A stretch of DNA of 64,000 nt from Limonium bicolor (lineage: Eukaryota; Streptophyta; Magnoliopsida; Caryophyllales; Plumbaginaceae). Below, piece after piece: positions 21,496-33,419 of this stretch (position 1 is its first letter; every line of letters begins with the position of its first letter). The notes beneath the pieces are model-generated. The model ran no database searches. It worked only from the letters and a program-made list of their open reading frames with translations, and was not told the origin of the DNA. The stretch lies in the NCBI GenBank assembly GCA_023374045.1, contig CM041776.1, forward strand, positions 347,447,636 through 347,511,635. The letters run 5' to 3'. The translations under genes were made by a program, and so were the position numbers.

Positions 21496-22437
21496 TTATC
21501 TTCTTGCCCTGTAGTTAAAGAAGATGATACAATAACTGAAATTTTTATTAGCTGCTAAGAAGGCGTATTTAAGGTTCGGAGGTAACTCTTTAAGCTCGAG
21601 TTCGGGTGGTTGCTCGACAGAAGGGATTGGTTTCTTAATTTCTCTGTCAAGTCGCTCCATCGGAGGGCGATAGGCTTGATATCCCGCCTTCCCTCTCTCC
21701 ACTTGGGCTAACGTGGCGTTGACCTCTGGATCTTCAGTTTCTTTTTCCAGAGAAGCAACGAGAATGTGCTCCAATGGTTCAGTCTGAGCCTTCATGCAGA
21801 AGGAAAGAGAATATACGTCTTCGTAAGTGGGAGAGTCGCAATCTTCCTCATCATCATCAGTCAAATTTACCATCATCAAGGGGTGAGCTTCGTTGGAGGA
21901 TTTCTTCATCATTTTCCTCATGTCAAATTCAATCTTCTCATCCTCATACCGCAAGGTGATTTTACCATCATGGACATCGATGACGGCCTTGGCAGTACTC
22001 AAAAAGGGTCGACCTAGAATGAGGGGTACGTCAACATCGTCATCCATATCCAGAATGACGAAGTCGGCTGGGAAGATGAAACGATCAATGCCGACTACTA
22101 GATCTCGGACCATCCCCATTGGTTTGACTTCCGATCTATCGGCCAACTGGAGTTTGAACGGTACAGGTTGCATCTCTCCTTCTCGAACTTTTAAGAAGGT
22201 AGCGTATGGCATAATGTTGATGCTGGCCCCTAAATCGCACAAACCACTTCCACAATCTATTCCACCGATAAAGCATGGGACAATAGGGTATCCTGGATCT
22301 GTCTGTTTATGAGGAAGTGCTCGAAGGAGGGCAGCAGAGCATTCCTCTGTGAGGTGGACAGTCTCCTTATCGGTCTTCTTCTTTCTCTTTGTCAGGAGAT
22401 CCTTTAGAAATTTCGCATAGTTGGGCATCTCCTGCAA
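21496..22437 (-). pseudogene. Athila aspartic protease region
   Basis: An ORF of 313 residues. The active-site block is CDLGASINIMPYATFLKV, where Athila elements carry DLGASI in place of the usual D[ST]G. The second conserved block is DVPLILGRPFLSTAKAVIDV. An acidic, low-complexity C-terminal part follows, then the linker to RT. Upstream, MPNYAKFLKDLLTKRKK is the conserved region between gag and protease. Known role: processes the Gag-Pol polyprotein. It is the longest unbroken ORF of this element, separated from RT by a stop region of about 100 bases. Confidence 0.9.
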
Positions 22438-22570
22438 GCATCAATTAAAGGAATATCTAGTGTTAGTTTCTTAAAAATACTCAAAATTTTGCAAACTGTT
22501 CGTCAAGATGCTTCTTCTTCATCCTATTAGGAAATGGAAGCTCCGTATCTTTACGAGAAGAAAAGGAACA

Positions 22571-24347
22571 TCAATAGTAATTCAGACGAGGAGAGGGAGT
22601 AGGAAGGATAGGAGCCTGTGTCTCAGATGAAGGTAGTGGAGGAGTCGTGTCGTCCTCTACGCGATCTTCGTTGCTCGTTTCTGTATTCAGTTTCCTCCAC
22701 TTCGTAAGGTGACAACATTTACCTATGTGGTTCCTTGAAATGTGTTGTTCATCTCCTTCATCTATATGAATTGCTTTTGCATGTTCACGTGGATTTGGAT
22801 TGGTTTGTGAGGGAAGTTGGCCAGGTGGCCTTTGTTGGGTAAGGAGTTGTTGAATCTGAGATTGCAACGCCTTTTGATCCTTCCGGAGAGTTAAGACTTC
22901 CTCCTGAGTGTCTCGAGATTTGTTCATCATCGCTCTAAACATCGCTTGTATCTGACCCATCTCAGACCCTGGATTAGATTGAGGTTGAGGTGGTCGGCTA
23001 GAAGATGCAAGTTCACCGTATGGAGGTTGTTGAAATTGCCTCTGGCCTCCTTGGTAATTCGATTGTGGCCTGTAGTTTTGGGAAGGCTGGAGTGTACGTG
23101 GATTCTGGATGTTGTTAGTATTACCGTATCGGAGATTAGGATGAACATTCTGCTGCCAAGGTTGTCAAAAACCTTGATTATTACCCACATAATTTGCTTC
23201 CTCCTGCTTCCTTCAACTCTTGTAACTCGGGACATTGCTCATAGTCGTGTGGCCCGCCGCATTGCGTATAAGATAAATCAGGAGAAGATAGAGATAGAGG
23301 AGCGTAACCCGAAGGGGTGGTAGATGATCGGGAAGTCATCGACTTTGCTTGTTGGGGGGTAGGAATTCATGGCCATCTGTTCAACTACTTTCTGCAGGGT
23401 GCTTACTTTTGTCGCCTGATGGGCACTGCTCTCCATGAGTTGCTCGTGGCTCTTCATCAGCTGGTCAAATTTATTGTCACTTTCTCCTATGTGGTATAAA
23501 CTTGGTGTGCCTCCTCTTGATCCACCTGTGGCCCAGTCTCTGATCTTTTCATAGAAGGACTCTATCCCATTCAGAAACTGTTCCCCTGGCTTTTTTAAAA
23601 TGTCAGCACCTAAAGAGGATAGTACCATTGTTTTGCACTGATTGATTAAGCCTTTGTAGAACAATTGAGATAATTGTTCTTTCGTGAGACCATGGTGAGG
23701 ACATGTCAGCAGTAGTCCTTTGAAACGGTCCCAAGTTTCACAGATGTTATCCGACCCTGGCTGCTTGAAATTGTAGATCTCAGCAATCATTTCCAACGTT
23801 CGGCTCGGGGGCAGGAACTTGTCGTAGAACTTGGTGGCCATTTCATCCCAAGTACCAATGGTACTTGGTGTAAGGCTGTGGTACCATTTACTCGCATTTC
23901 CCGTCAGGCTGTGAGGGAACAAGGACAGTCTTGCGTACTGGAGTACTGCATTGGTCCGGTTAGACTGTTGGCATGCTGCAGAAACTTGGTGACATGCAAC
24001 AGTGCTTCGTCAGGACTAGAGCCATCGAACATGCCTAACTCCTTTACACATCGGATCTGATGATATGGCTTCAGCTTTTTCCACTCATCGTATTCGGATG
24101 GGGTAAGGTAGGGAAGGATGATGGTGGGTTGTTGACCTTGATTAGATGGCCTGTTGATGTTACGAACTGTAGCTGGTGAAGATGTCAGATCTGCTTCCTG
24201 GTTAGATTCTATCACCGTGGTGGTTATGTTTTGTTGAGATCGTTTCTGCCTCAAAGTGCGCAGAAAGGTTCTCTCGATCTCAGGGATGTAGCCAACCGTA
24301 TGATTGTTAATACTGACCGGAAGGCTGTGTGACCTGGTAATAGGCAT
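22571..24347 (-). pseudogene. Athila gag, split into three frames
   Basis: The start at 24347 reads MPITRSHSLPVSINNHTVGY and runs to GMFDGSSPDEALLHVTKFLQ. A frame change near 23910 leads to FPHSLTGNASKWYHSLTPST, then ATKFYDKFLPPSRTLEMIAE and TWDRFKGLLLTCPHHGLTKE (the retrotransposon gag domain). After a further change near 23280 there is a Gln- and Asn-rich region (23235-22927), then a helix (22960-22571) with SRDTQEEVLTLRKDQKALQS. Known role: forms the virus-like particle. No CCHC zinc knuckle is seen, as in many Athila elements. Confidence 0.85.
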
Positions 24348-24965
24348 TCACTACTCAAAACAGAAAAAGAAACTTGTAATGTGATAAAATAAATAGAAAT
24401 AGGAAGAAATATGGAGGGGGAATTTAAACAGCTAAAAAGAAACAATTCAATAGAATAGAATAAGTACTTTTTTTAACAAGAGAAAATAAACCGAAAATAA
24501 ATAAACATAAAAGAAATAAAAATAAATGCAGTTTAAGTAAATAATAAAAATTAAATAAAATAAAGAAAAAAGGGCAGAATTTAAATTGCTGTAATTTTAA
24601 ATGACAAGGGAATTTTAAATGACAGAATATAAAGAACTGGAATTTAAATGACAATTAAATAAAGAACTGGAATTTAAATGATAGAAATTAAATGACATAA
24701 ATTAAATTACTGAAATTTAAAGGACAATGTAAATTTAAATAACTGGAAAGTAAATGACAGGAATTTAGATGACTGGGATTTAAATGACAGTAAAGTAAAT
24801 GACTAGAAAAATAAATAACTGTAATTAATACGATATTTAAATTGCTGGAATAATTAAATGAAAGAAGTTAGTAGAAATAAAATAAACAAACAACAAAATA
24901 GTATAAACAGAATATTATAATATAGCAAGTGAATTATCCGGGCTTAGGGACAAGAATAAATCAAG
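24348..24965 (-). repeat. Athila 5' leader with degenerate repeats of about 16-20 bp
   Basis: Between PBS and gag. From about 24590 to 24850 variants of '(g)gaatttaaatgaca' recur about a dozen times at irregular spacing of 16-35 bases. Very A-rich, non-coding. Confidence 0.75.
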
Positions 24966-24983
24966 TCCCCGGCAACGGCGCCA
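24966..24983 (-). promoter_or_regulatory. Primer-binding site (tRNA-Asp type) of the Athila element
   Basis: Minus strand TGGCGCCGTTGCCGGGGA, three bases after the LTR end (tgca at 24987-24990). This is the standard Athila/Cyclops PBS and fixes the element's orientation. Confidence 0.9.
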
Positions 24984-25152
24984 TTTTGCAGACAGAATAA
25001 TGTGAGTGGTTGGAACTGGTGTATTTTAAACAATTGAGAAAGAAATTAATAACTCAAAATATCCGTCGGGCTGTAAACAAATCCCGGTCACAGTAGTATA
25101 GAAAGACAGAAGCGGCCGGGGTCAAACCGTGGGACTTATGGCGAAATAATAT

Positions 25153-28100
25153 TGAAATACCCCAAACTTAGATATGGTGTTTAATGATAAACTAAGATAT
25201 AAGGAGGCTAAATAATGCCTTAGAAACATTAAGAAACATTTCTAATCAAGGAAAATATAAGGAAATACCAAAAGAGCAGTTTAAGCAAAAACGTGCTCTA
25301 AGCTTGGAGAGACTTGGGAGAGTACCCAAATATTGTTCTAAGACCTTAGTAATATCCTAATGGTCATTTTAAATCAATTACCAAAGAAAACCAAGCTTGA
25401 AAACAAGTTAAAACACAAAATGTGCTTTAAGGAGTCTTAAAGCACGTTTTTGAAAAATTGTCTTGTAAATGAGTTTTGAATGGCTAAATGTCCATCATTA
25501 CTCTTTAATTAACATGTGTACTATATAGTATCACATTTGGAAGTCTATATCAATGGGAAATCAAAAATTTCACAACAATGTGCCTTGTTTTGTGCATAGT
25601 AAATTATTTAAGCTAGTTTATAACATAAGTCAATATAAGTGAGATATTTGGTCAACAATGACTTAAGTACCCCTTGTTACTAATGGGGTCCAGTTTCTTA
25701 TAAGGTGAGTCACCACCTTCATGACTCATTAGACAAATAAAGTTTTGTAAAGCAAAAGCACTATTCACCTTTTACATAAATATCACACTTTATTAGTTCT
25801 CTCTCCTCACTTCTTCATTCTCCTTTGTTTCTCACGATTTCTTGCTCTCTCTCCCTTCTCCATTAACGGGAAGAGCAACTCCATGCTAGCTCCATCTAGC
25901 CTTGCACACAACTCACTCATTTTAGCTCCAAAACCAAAACAAATTACATATTCTTCTTAGTTAGCTCAAGCTCTCTCTTTCTATCTTTTCAAAACTTCAA
26001 GAGCTTCATTTTGGTGCCAAGTCAAACCACCATTAGAGGAGGAAATTCAAGTTTGGAGACTCCATTGGCTTCTCCATTCTCTTAAGGTAAAGAAAGCGTA
26101 AGAAAATCTAGGTTTCTATCATTTTCTTCCTTGTCCGAAAATTTACACTCATGGGACTCCATGTTTATGCCTTGTTCTAGCTTGTTTTCTACACTTCAAA
26201 GGATTGAGGAGGTCCTTCTTGCTTCATATCCAAGCTTGTCTTGAGAAACCAAGGTAAAACAATCACCTTAATACCTTGAAGCATATTTTTAACCTAGGGT
26301 TTGTTCCTTAGGGTTAATGTGTTATCTAGTACTCATTGGAGTCATTGGATATTGGTTAGAACATTGGCAAGGAGATACACATTGGTGACCGAGATTGAAC
26401 AAAGAAAAACCTAAGGAAGAAAGCTTTTTAAGCTTGTAAAAGAACAAGGTAAATTACTTACCTTAAGGTGTTTTATTGTTTAAGGGAATGGGATTTAGAT
26501 ATGTGATGAGTTTAGTCTAGAGTTTACATTAGAAAAAGGGTTATATAAAACCTAGGAGAAACAATGAGCATATTTGTGAACTTGTGACTAAGGAGCAAAT
26601 GAGGAAAAAGAGATAGTTTAAGAACATCAAGGTGAATTACAAGAAGCATTTTATTTCAATGGGAGCTTTGTTGTGTGTATTCGCAGGTTGAAGGCAATAT
26701 ATGTGGAAATTCAGTGGTTAAGATTATTGTCATTTAAGGGCCTAAGTGCCAAGCATTTTAAGTTTAAGCACTATATGATGATGTGGTGTGGTTTTGGTGT
26801 AAATTGTGTGTTAAGGTGTTGTGATGAGAAATTGAGTGATATGGTTGTTGATGGAGAAAAACCAAGTGTTTGGATGTAACTATATCTAGAGAACCCATGG
26901 CAAAATTTAGAGGAGAACCTAAGTGTTTAAGATATTCTAAGGAGATTTCATGACTAAGGAAGTACTAGGAAGTTCTAGAGGTGGTCTTGATGAAAAGGGT
27001 GAGATTAGGGTGTTTAAATGACTTGTAATGACTTAGGCGTCACTGTGAAGGATTTAGGAAACAAAAGAGTGTACTTGGGTATTTAGGACTTAGGTAAATG
27101 TTGATAAAAGAAGCAAGAAAACTTGGGTAAGTTAGATGTAAGTGAGGGTGAAACTTTGAAATGGTTAGGTGAGAAGTAGAGTATAGAATCTAAGGAAGGA
27201 TTGGTAAATGCAATAAGGCTGGGAAGTGGTGTACATGGTGTGGTCAAGTTCTTAAGGAGGGAGCATTTGGTTAATTGAAATTCTTGGTGGAATGCATGTG
27301 AGAAATGTGTTGGGAGCTTTGTAAGAATTGAGTAAATGTTTGAGAAGATCTTTGGGAGTTGTTTTAATGAGTTTGGTGGAGGTTATAAGGTGGGTTTAAA
27401 GTGCCAAGATGGTGTTAGACCTATTAGGACACTTGTGGAAGAGCTTGGAATTGAAAGAGCAATGTAAGAGGAAAATCTGTAGTGGACCGACCCAGGGTCC
27501 GACCCAGTTCTGGGTCGGTCGGGCCATGTTGAGCCAGCCGGAATGTCTCTGGACTGGACCGACCCAGAGGGTTTGGGTCGGTCGGCTCAGCTTTGGGTCA
27601 GTCGGGCAAAGATTTAACGTAGGAAAATGGGTTCTGTAATGGACCGACCCAGAGGGTTTGGGTCGGTCGGTCTAGCTCTGGGTCGGTCGGATGGATTTCA
27701 AAAGACGGAAAAGTTTCTGTAATGGACCGACCCAGGGGTTGGGTCGGTCGGTGGGTCGGTCGACCCTTAACACTTAGAAAAAAAAAAGAAATTTTGAATT
27801 CTAAGGATGATAATAAGGAATAAGGTGTACCTTTGGAAGGGTGGTAATGATTAGGACCCTAAGAACTTAAGGGATTAAGTTAAGATGAGTAAGAACCTTA
27901 AATGTTTAAAGTTAAGTTTGTAAGGTTGAGTGGTAAGGACTCAGGAAGCTATTCAAGGGGATCTTTAGGAATTAAGTGAGTTAAGTAAGGTGCAAATAAC
28001 TAATGGCCTAAAAATGAATCAATGTTTTAGGTTTGTGAATTGGGACCCCGAAGAAGGTTAAACAAACAACGATCGACGGTGAACGGTACAATCCTTCTTG

Positions 28101-29237
28101 TGACCTGCTTGCTAACGAGGTGTCCCTCGGCTTGTGTGCTATCTGTTTAATTGCTATGACTAAAACAAGATAAAGCATGCAACCGGTTATATTGTTCTCG
28201 TTGTGATTGTGTTTATTTACATACACACCGCAGACTTGAGATTGTTACTAACCAAGTTTAGTACTTACTGAGTTAAGAATAAGAGTTAAGTTTGATGGTC
28301 GTTGGTTAATGCCCGTTAGGGCTTAGCTAGCACATGGTGATTAAGATGTCGACTAACTGGAACTTGAGTGAGGAAACCCGGGACCGATCTCCGGTCATGC
28401 ATGCTAAGGAAAAAGGGGGACGGTATCTGAATCAGATCCGCCCTCCGCTTAAGGACTTGTCTTCGGACTTGTAGCCTAGGGCCGGTTGCCGGCTCAGCTA
28501 CGCTGGACTCCTCCAGAGTAGGTGGCATTAAGATGGTGCGGTGGGATCACCTAAATCCCAGGTTCGAATTAAGCTACAACCAATCCCTCCCAGGAAAGGT
28601 TTGTATACTGAGATTAAGATTAAGATTAAGGTAAGGTAAGGAACTGAGATTAAGGAAATGAGGACTAGGGAGGGGTTACTAACCCACTTGATAAGGGAAC
28701 GCTTGAGTCGTTCATTGTTTGTGAACTATATATGTTCATCTGTGGTTATTGTTATTGTACTTCATATTATGCTTGTGTATGTAATCAATTTCCATGCTAT
28801 CGACAATTAGTCGTCGTAGCCCCGTTAGCTTGGGGGCCATGAGAGGGTGTACTAGCATTCGTGCTGACCCCTCGGGGCTATTTTTACACTTGCAGGTAAG
28901 AGACCCATGAGGACGCACTACGAGAGTAGGAGCGGTTAGACTTAGGGTGGGATGCTTATTTTGAGTTCGGGTTGCGCCTGTGCACCCGACTGTTTATATT
29001 TAAACTGAAGTAAGGTTGCGATCATGTGTAAGATATCTGTACTCGGTTGGTTGTGGTATTGTGGATGGTGATGTTTTGAGTTTGATAAGTATTTTGGATA
29101 AGTATTGTAAATGTTAAGGCCGGTATATTCTAACGATCAGACCGTGGCAAGGTCCAGGTGTTATTTATTTCCGCTGCGACGTATTCGATTAAGTGTTCAG
29201 TTTTACGATAACCACGAATGGCTTTGGATGGGGTGTT
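25153..29237 (+). mobile_element. Solo LTR, family B (TSD AATAT)
   Basis: Starts TGAAATACCCCAAAC at 25153 and ends '...ggatggggtgtt' at 29237. It is flanked by AATAT at 25148-25152 and 29238-29242. The expected last bases 'aca' of the family terminus GGGGTGTTACA are missing, so the 3' edge is slightly uncertain. It contains a C/T-rich leader with splice-like sites, a palindrome array (27481-27770), the 'cggtgaacggta' block (28078) and the GACCCC...CAGGTA block (28864-28898). There is no internal region, so it is a solo LTR left by recombination. Same family as the LTR at 60419. Confidence 0.85.
27481..27772. repeat. GC-rich palindrome array in LTR B
   Basis: About four imperfect units with stem GACCGACCCA / TGGGTCGGTC, separated by linkers ending in 'ctgtaatg' or similar, followed directly by an A-rich run (27776-27793). 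The ORF at 27409-27639 only reflects this array. Confidence 0.9.
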
Positions 29238-30078
29238 AATATAGTACCTAAGCTTTGTCACAAAAAGGGGGGAATTAATTGACTTGTTTTTGTAAAGTAA
29301 AACAACAGATTAAATTAACTGAGTGGAAGATAAATTAAACGGGACTCCGGGTTCAAGTTTGTATAATCTGATTAATTACGCTATCTCTACCGGTTTATTA
29401 TAATAGTTTGGCAAAATTCCTGTTATTATCTTAAAGACTAAATCATAGACTCGAGAGACTCGTTTACCAGAAAATTCTCAATCTAATCTAGATATGACCA
29501 AAACACATGTAAACGGATTAAGTGCGAGGAATTATATTTTGCATCTGAAATTACTAACTTATTTTATCAAAATAAGTTTTCCACAGATTTATCGATTAAT
29601 TAACCTGTCTATTTATCACTGATCTGATCAAAATAGACTTTGTAAAGCATTTTAATAAATTCATGAAATTTATTAAAAAGGCGAGAGATAAGCTTTAATT
29701 GTAAAAAACTGTATTTAATTAAACCGGTAAAAATATAGATTACATAATTAAACAAACTATAATTTAACCTTCACCTGGAGTAAATCCTCTTAGCCCAACA
29801 TAATTAAAAAAGACAGAATAAGAAGTAAAAGAAATCATCTGGGAAAGATAATTAATTCAGCTCCACTATTTTGACTGCTAATATTTTGGACAGAGGTTGG
29901 ACAGATTAACGGTATGGGAATGGAATGTTTTTGTGGGATGAGGTGCTGTATGGAATTTATGTGGACATTATGTAGATGAGATGTATGATTTTTGGAGAGG
30001 TAATGGTAATTTTGAGGAGGAAAATTGGCATAAGTTTGGGGGTGGAATGAGATATGAATTAATGGAGGGTTATAGGTG

Positions 30079-30087
30079 TATTTATAG
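30079..30087 (-). promoter_or_regulatory. TATA box of the Athila 5' LTR
   Basis: Minus strand 'tcactataaatacacc' is a strong TATA consensus in the orientation of the element's genes. Downstream (lower coordinates) is the rest of the LTR and the PBS. Confidence 0.5.
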
Positions 30088-30184
30088 TGAAAATGAGGTA
30101 AAAAGGAAGGGTATGTCGGTGTGTGAAAAGATAAAATATATTTATCTTTTCACACAATGTCGATGCAGCCCTGTACGCTGTCAA

Positions 30185-30305
30185 ATTTGACGTGTCCGAA
30201 CCAGTGTCCGGACCAGGCTGGTTCGGACATGTCGACGCTGTGCGGAGCTTGCTCCACGTGTGTGCGTCCGGACCAGCTCATCCGGACACAGGTCCAGACG
30301 GGAAT
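30185..30305. repeat. GC-rich palindromes in the Athila LTR
   Basis: 'gtccgaaccagtgtccggac' pairs with 'ggctggttcggac' further on, and 'gtccggaccag' pairs with '(c)tcatccggac'. Similar in design to the arrays of the other LTRs but with different arms. Confidence 0.7.
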
Positions 30306-30350
30306 TAATTTCCCTCTAAAATCTTTGTTTCAGCTCTGATTTAATCCCCG

Positions 30351-31199
30351 TTTGTTGCATTGCGAAGCTTGTGAAGTGTACTATGTGATTCCAAGACCTT
30401 TCTATGCATTTTATATAAAATGTATCAGTTCATATCAAAACATAAATCTAGGAAAAAACATATAGTAAGTGGGAAACATTACTTTAAAGTGTTGCAAATA
30501 ATAAGGTAATTAAACCCTAAAAGTCTATATGCTTCGCACTTATCAGACTTTCCAATCGTTTATTTTTATCTAATCGGTCATTTATCAAAATAACTCGATT
30601 CCAACTCTCAAACTTCCTAAAAATCGTCCTTTATCTTTGGTTAAAATGTGAGAATTTTTATCGACCTGTAGCTAATTTTAAAAAATCAGATTCTCTTAGA
30701 GCATAAATCAGGGCTTTAGATAAAAATTTTGTTTTATCAACTTGGCCTTCATTTTTCTATAAAAGGACCTTCTAAAAACGACCTAGGGTCGAAGAGAACA
30801 TCCCCGAAGTCAGAATGCACAGCCGTCAACCTTCTCCCCACGTTTTCGCACTTCCAAGCCTCAAATCAATACCGAAACTCTGCTGAAATCACCCCGAAAT
30901 CACCAAAAACACATTCTTTCTTCTCCCATCAAACTTCCAAGCACCATAACACCAAAAATAAAGGAACCGGAACGTGGTTAACAACACAAGGAAGAAGGGG
31001 TCAGAAGCTTGGGTCGAATTCAATCCAGAACCGATCCTGGCGTGGCACCGAAAGATTCCCGACGTGAAGAATCATCGTGAATTCGAAGGTCAAAACAGGC
31101 TATCTACCCATAAAAGAGCTAAAAACACCTTCGGGAACCACCAGACCTCCACCGTCCGAGGGTAGTCTGTGCCTGCGGACTGCACATCCGGGGTCCCGA
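30351..31199. other. Non-coding host sequence of solo LTR C
   Basis: Perhaps the outer part of the Athila LTR, perhaps another LTR fragment. Contains 'ctataaaaggacc' at about 30758 on the plus strand and a GC-rich 'tccgag...cggactg...tccggggtccc' stretch at 31155-31199. That stretch continues in kind beyond the solo LTR at 52970-53060. ORFs here have no recognisable protein. Confidence 0.4.
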
Positions 31200-33372
31200 T
31201 GAAATACCCCTAAATTAATTTAAATTAATTTAGGGGATTTCTTTTATTAAACCTTTAATAATACTATTAAGTATTAAATTATTATATGGAATCATGAATG
31301 TTAAATTAGTATAAGGAATTATGAATATTAAATTATTGTATGGAATTATGAGTATTAATATTATATGGAATTATGGAATTATTTTAGGGGATTCCTCCTA
31401 TTTAACTCTTAAGAATACAATTAAATATTTAATTATTATATTGTATTATGAATTTAATAATAATATTTATAAGTCAATAAATCTTGGGAAAATTTATAAA
31501 CACTCCAACTATATTATAAAGATTTTAGGAAGTGTTGGAACATTGTTCTGAAACATAAAAGTCAATATAAAATTTTAGAAACCCTACAGCCTTTTAAGCC
31601 TTGCTAGGGTTGACTTTTTGAGAATGGTCAAACCAGGCCATGAAACCTATACCAAGAAATAGGTTATGGAAAACCATGAAGATCGATAAAAAGAACGTCA
31701 AAAACGGATCATCCTAGCCAAAGTTATGATCAAATAAAGTTTAGAGCCAAAATTTGGAAAAAGGGCTCACGTGGCACGTCTGCTGAGTCAGCGCGCGCCT
31801 CGGGATTCGCGCCCCAGCACTTAGACGAATTTTATCTCCTATAATCTCGATAACAGAAACCGGTTTTGCCCTATCTTGTGACCTTCATAACTTTCTCATC
31901 TTATGGAATTTTTGAGTGCCGTCTTCTTTGTTGCCTTCTCCTACATTTCTTCTAAACAACCATAACTCACACTAAACCTAACTCATCCTAAATCAACCGG
32001 AAAATCGAATCAAAGTAGCCACCCTGCAAAACCGTAACTGCAGTTTCCAATTTTTCCTTCGAATCAGGTAACTTCGTCTAGCCATAACTTCTTCGTTTCT
32101 CAGCCAAATTTCATGTTCTTTAGTTCGTTTTGAAGAGCTCTAATCCCTCTAAAACTTTCATGTTGATGACCCAAGCAAATTCCCAACCATTGGAAGAAAG
32201 AGGTGTCTAAAGTTTCGAATTCGTCACAGCATAAAATTATAGTTTTCTTTCCAGAAAACGCAAGGTAAACTCGCAACTTCCAGCTTCGATTTCTTTCTGT
32301 GTGTTGCGAGTTAGGAGGAGTTCTTGCTATCATTGTGTAGAGCTAAGTTTCTTCTTTAGATTAAGCCCAAGAACTAGTTCTAACTCCCTCTGTACTGTAA
32401 ATTATAGTGTTGCAAAGTAGGCTACTCAATCGAGTTGTAAAGGGGGCGTTTTTCCGGAAACCGAAAACTAATCCCTTCGATTCGAGCAATTCTGGTAAGT
32501 TTTCTTCAAATTCCTTCAACCTTGCTAAACTATGTTACATTATCCGTCAAAACCATGATTCAATTGCATCAATTACGCTTTAGATTGAGTGACTTTGACA
32601 GATTTGGTTTCGGAAACCCGTATGAACCCTAGCCTCGAAATTGAATTCGAAAACCATTGAATACTGCATTATAATTGGGGAAATTGGTATCATTAGAACC
32701 GTAATTGAATTTCGAAACCATAGAAACAAGAATCACTCAATTTGGTTCTGTAGATTGTGAGAAATTAGTGATTTAGTACTCGAATCGAGTTGGGGGGTGG
32801 ATGATGAACTCGGCTTTCAGCAGCCGTTCGATTTTAGTTAAGAGATTTGGACGGCCGAGATTAAAACGTTTCAGAATTAGGTTATTAAAGCTTTTATTAA
32901 TTCCAGTAAATAACCCTAACTTGTTGAGTTAATTTAAATACGTTCCCGAATGTATTTTGACTTGAAATATTAACCATAGATTCCTTATTTAATCTAGTTT
33001 ATTTTGATGTAAATTAATATGGTTTTGGAGTTTTAAAACGTAAGTTATGATTTTTGCAAGTTACGGGTTTTCTGGAATTATTTGGCTAAATTAAAAAGAT
33101 ATTGTTATGAAATAAAAATTTTATAATATGTCTAAAATGTTATAGTTACTGTATATTAAATTTGGGAATTTTTGGGAAATGGTAAATGGTTTTAAAAATT
33201 GTGTTTATGAGTTTTTCATAAGTTACCTTATAATATAAGGTTTTTAATGTAACAAAAAATTAAAGTATAGATGATTAATAAACTTTATAGGTTGGGGAAA
33301 ATATAATAAGACTAAACTAACATTTAATACAAAATGTTAATAAGTATTTTGGGTATAAACTTTTAAGTGAAG

Positions 33373-33375
<3 letters not shown>

Positions 33376-33416
<41 letters not shown>
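33376..33416. repeat. (AT)n microsatellite
   Basis: About 20 uninterrupted AT units inside solo LTR C, followed by a short second run at 33420-33428. Confidence 0.95.

Positions 33417-33419
<3 letters not shown>

Larger units (their letters stand above)
18760..30350 (-). mobile_element. Athila-type Ty3/gypsy retrotransposon, 3' truncated
   Basis: Minus-strand order from high to low coordinates: 5' LTR (24987 to about 30350, with a nested solo LTR), tRNA-Asp-type PBS, gag, protease, RT, RNase H, integrase. The 3' end is cut at 18760 within the integrase C-terminus, exactly at the CACTA 2 terminus, so the 3' LTR is missing. The protease motif CDLGASINIMP, the RT block GWRMCIDYRRLNSATRKDHF and the PBS place it in the Athila/Tat group. 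Each ORF carries frameshifts, so it is not autonomous as given. Confidence 0.85.
24987..30350 (-). mobile_element. Athila 5' LTR, interrupted by a solo LTR
   Basis: Begins on the plus strand with 'tgcagacagaataatg' at 24987, is interrupted at 25153-29237, and continues from 29243. A minus-strand TATA box 'ctataaata' lies at 30079-30087, and GC-rich palindromes occur at 30185-30305, upstream of it in the minus orientation. The outer limit is not fixed: I see no clear terminal 'ca' with a target duplication between 30350 and 31199. Confidence 0.6.

Noticed and set aside
21766..22312. Plus ORFs over the Athila protease
   Set aside because: Antisense shadows of the protease ORF on the minus strand.
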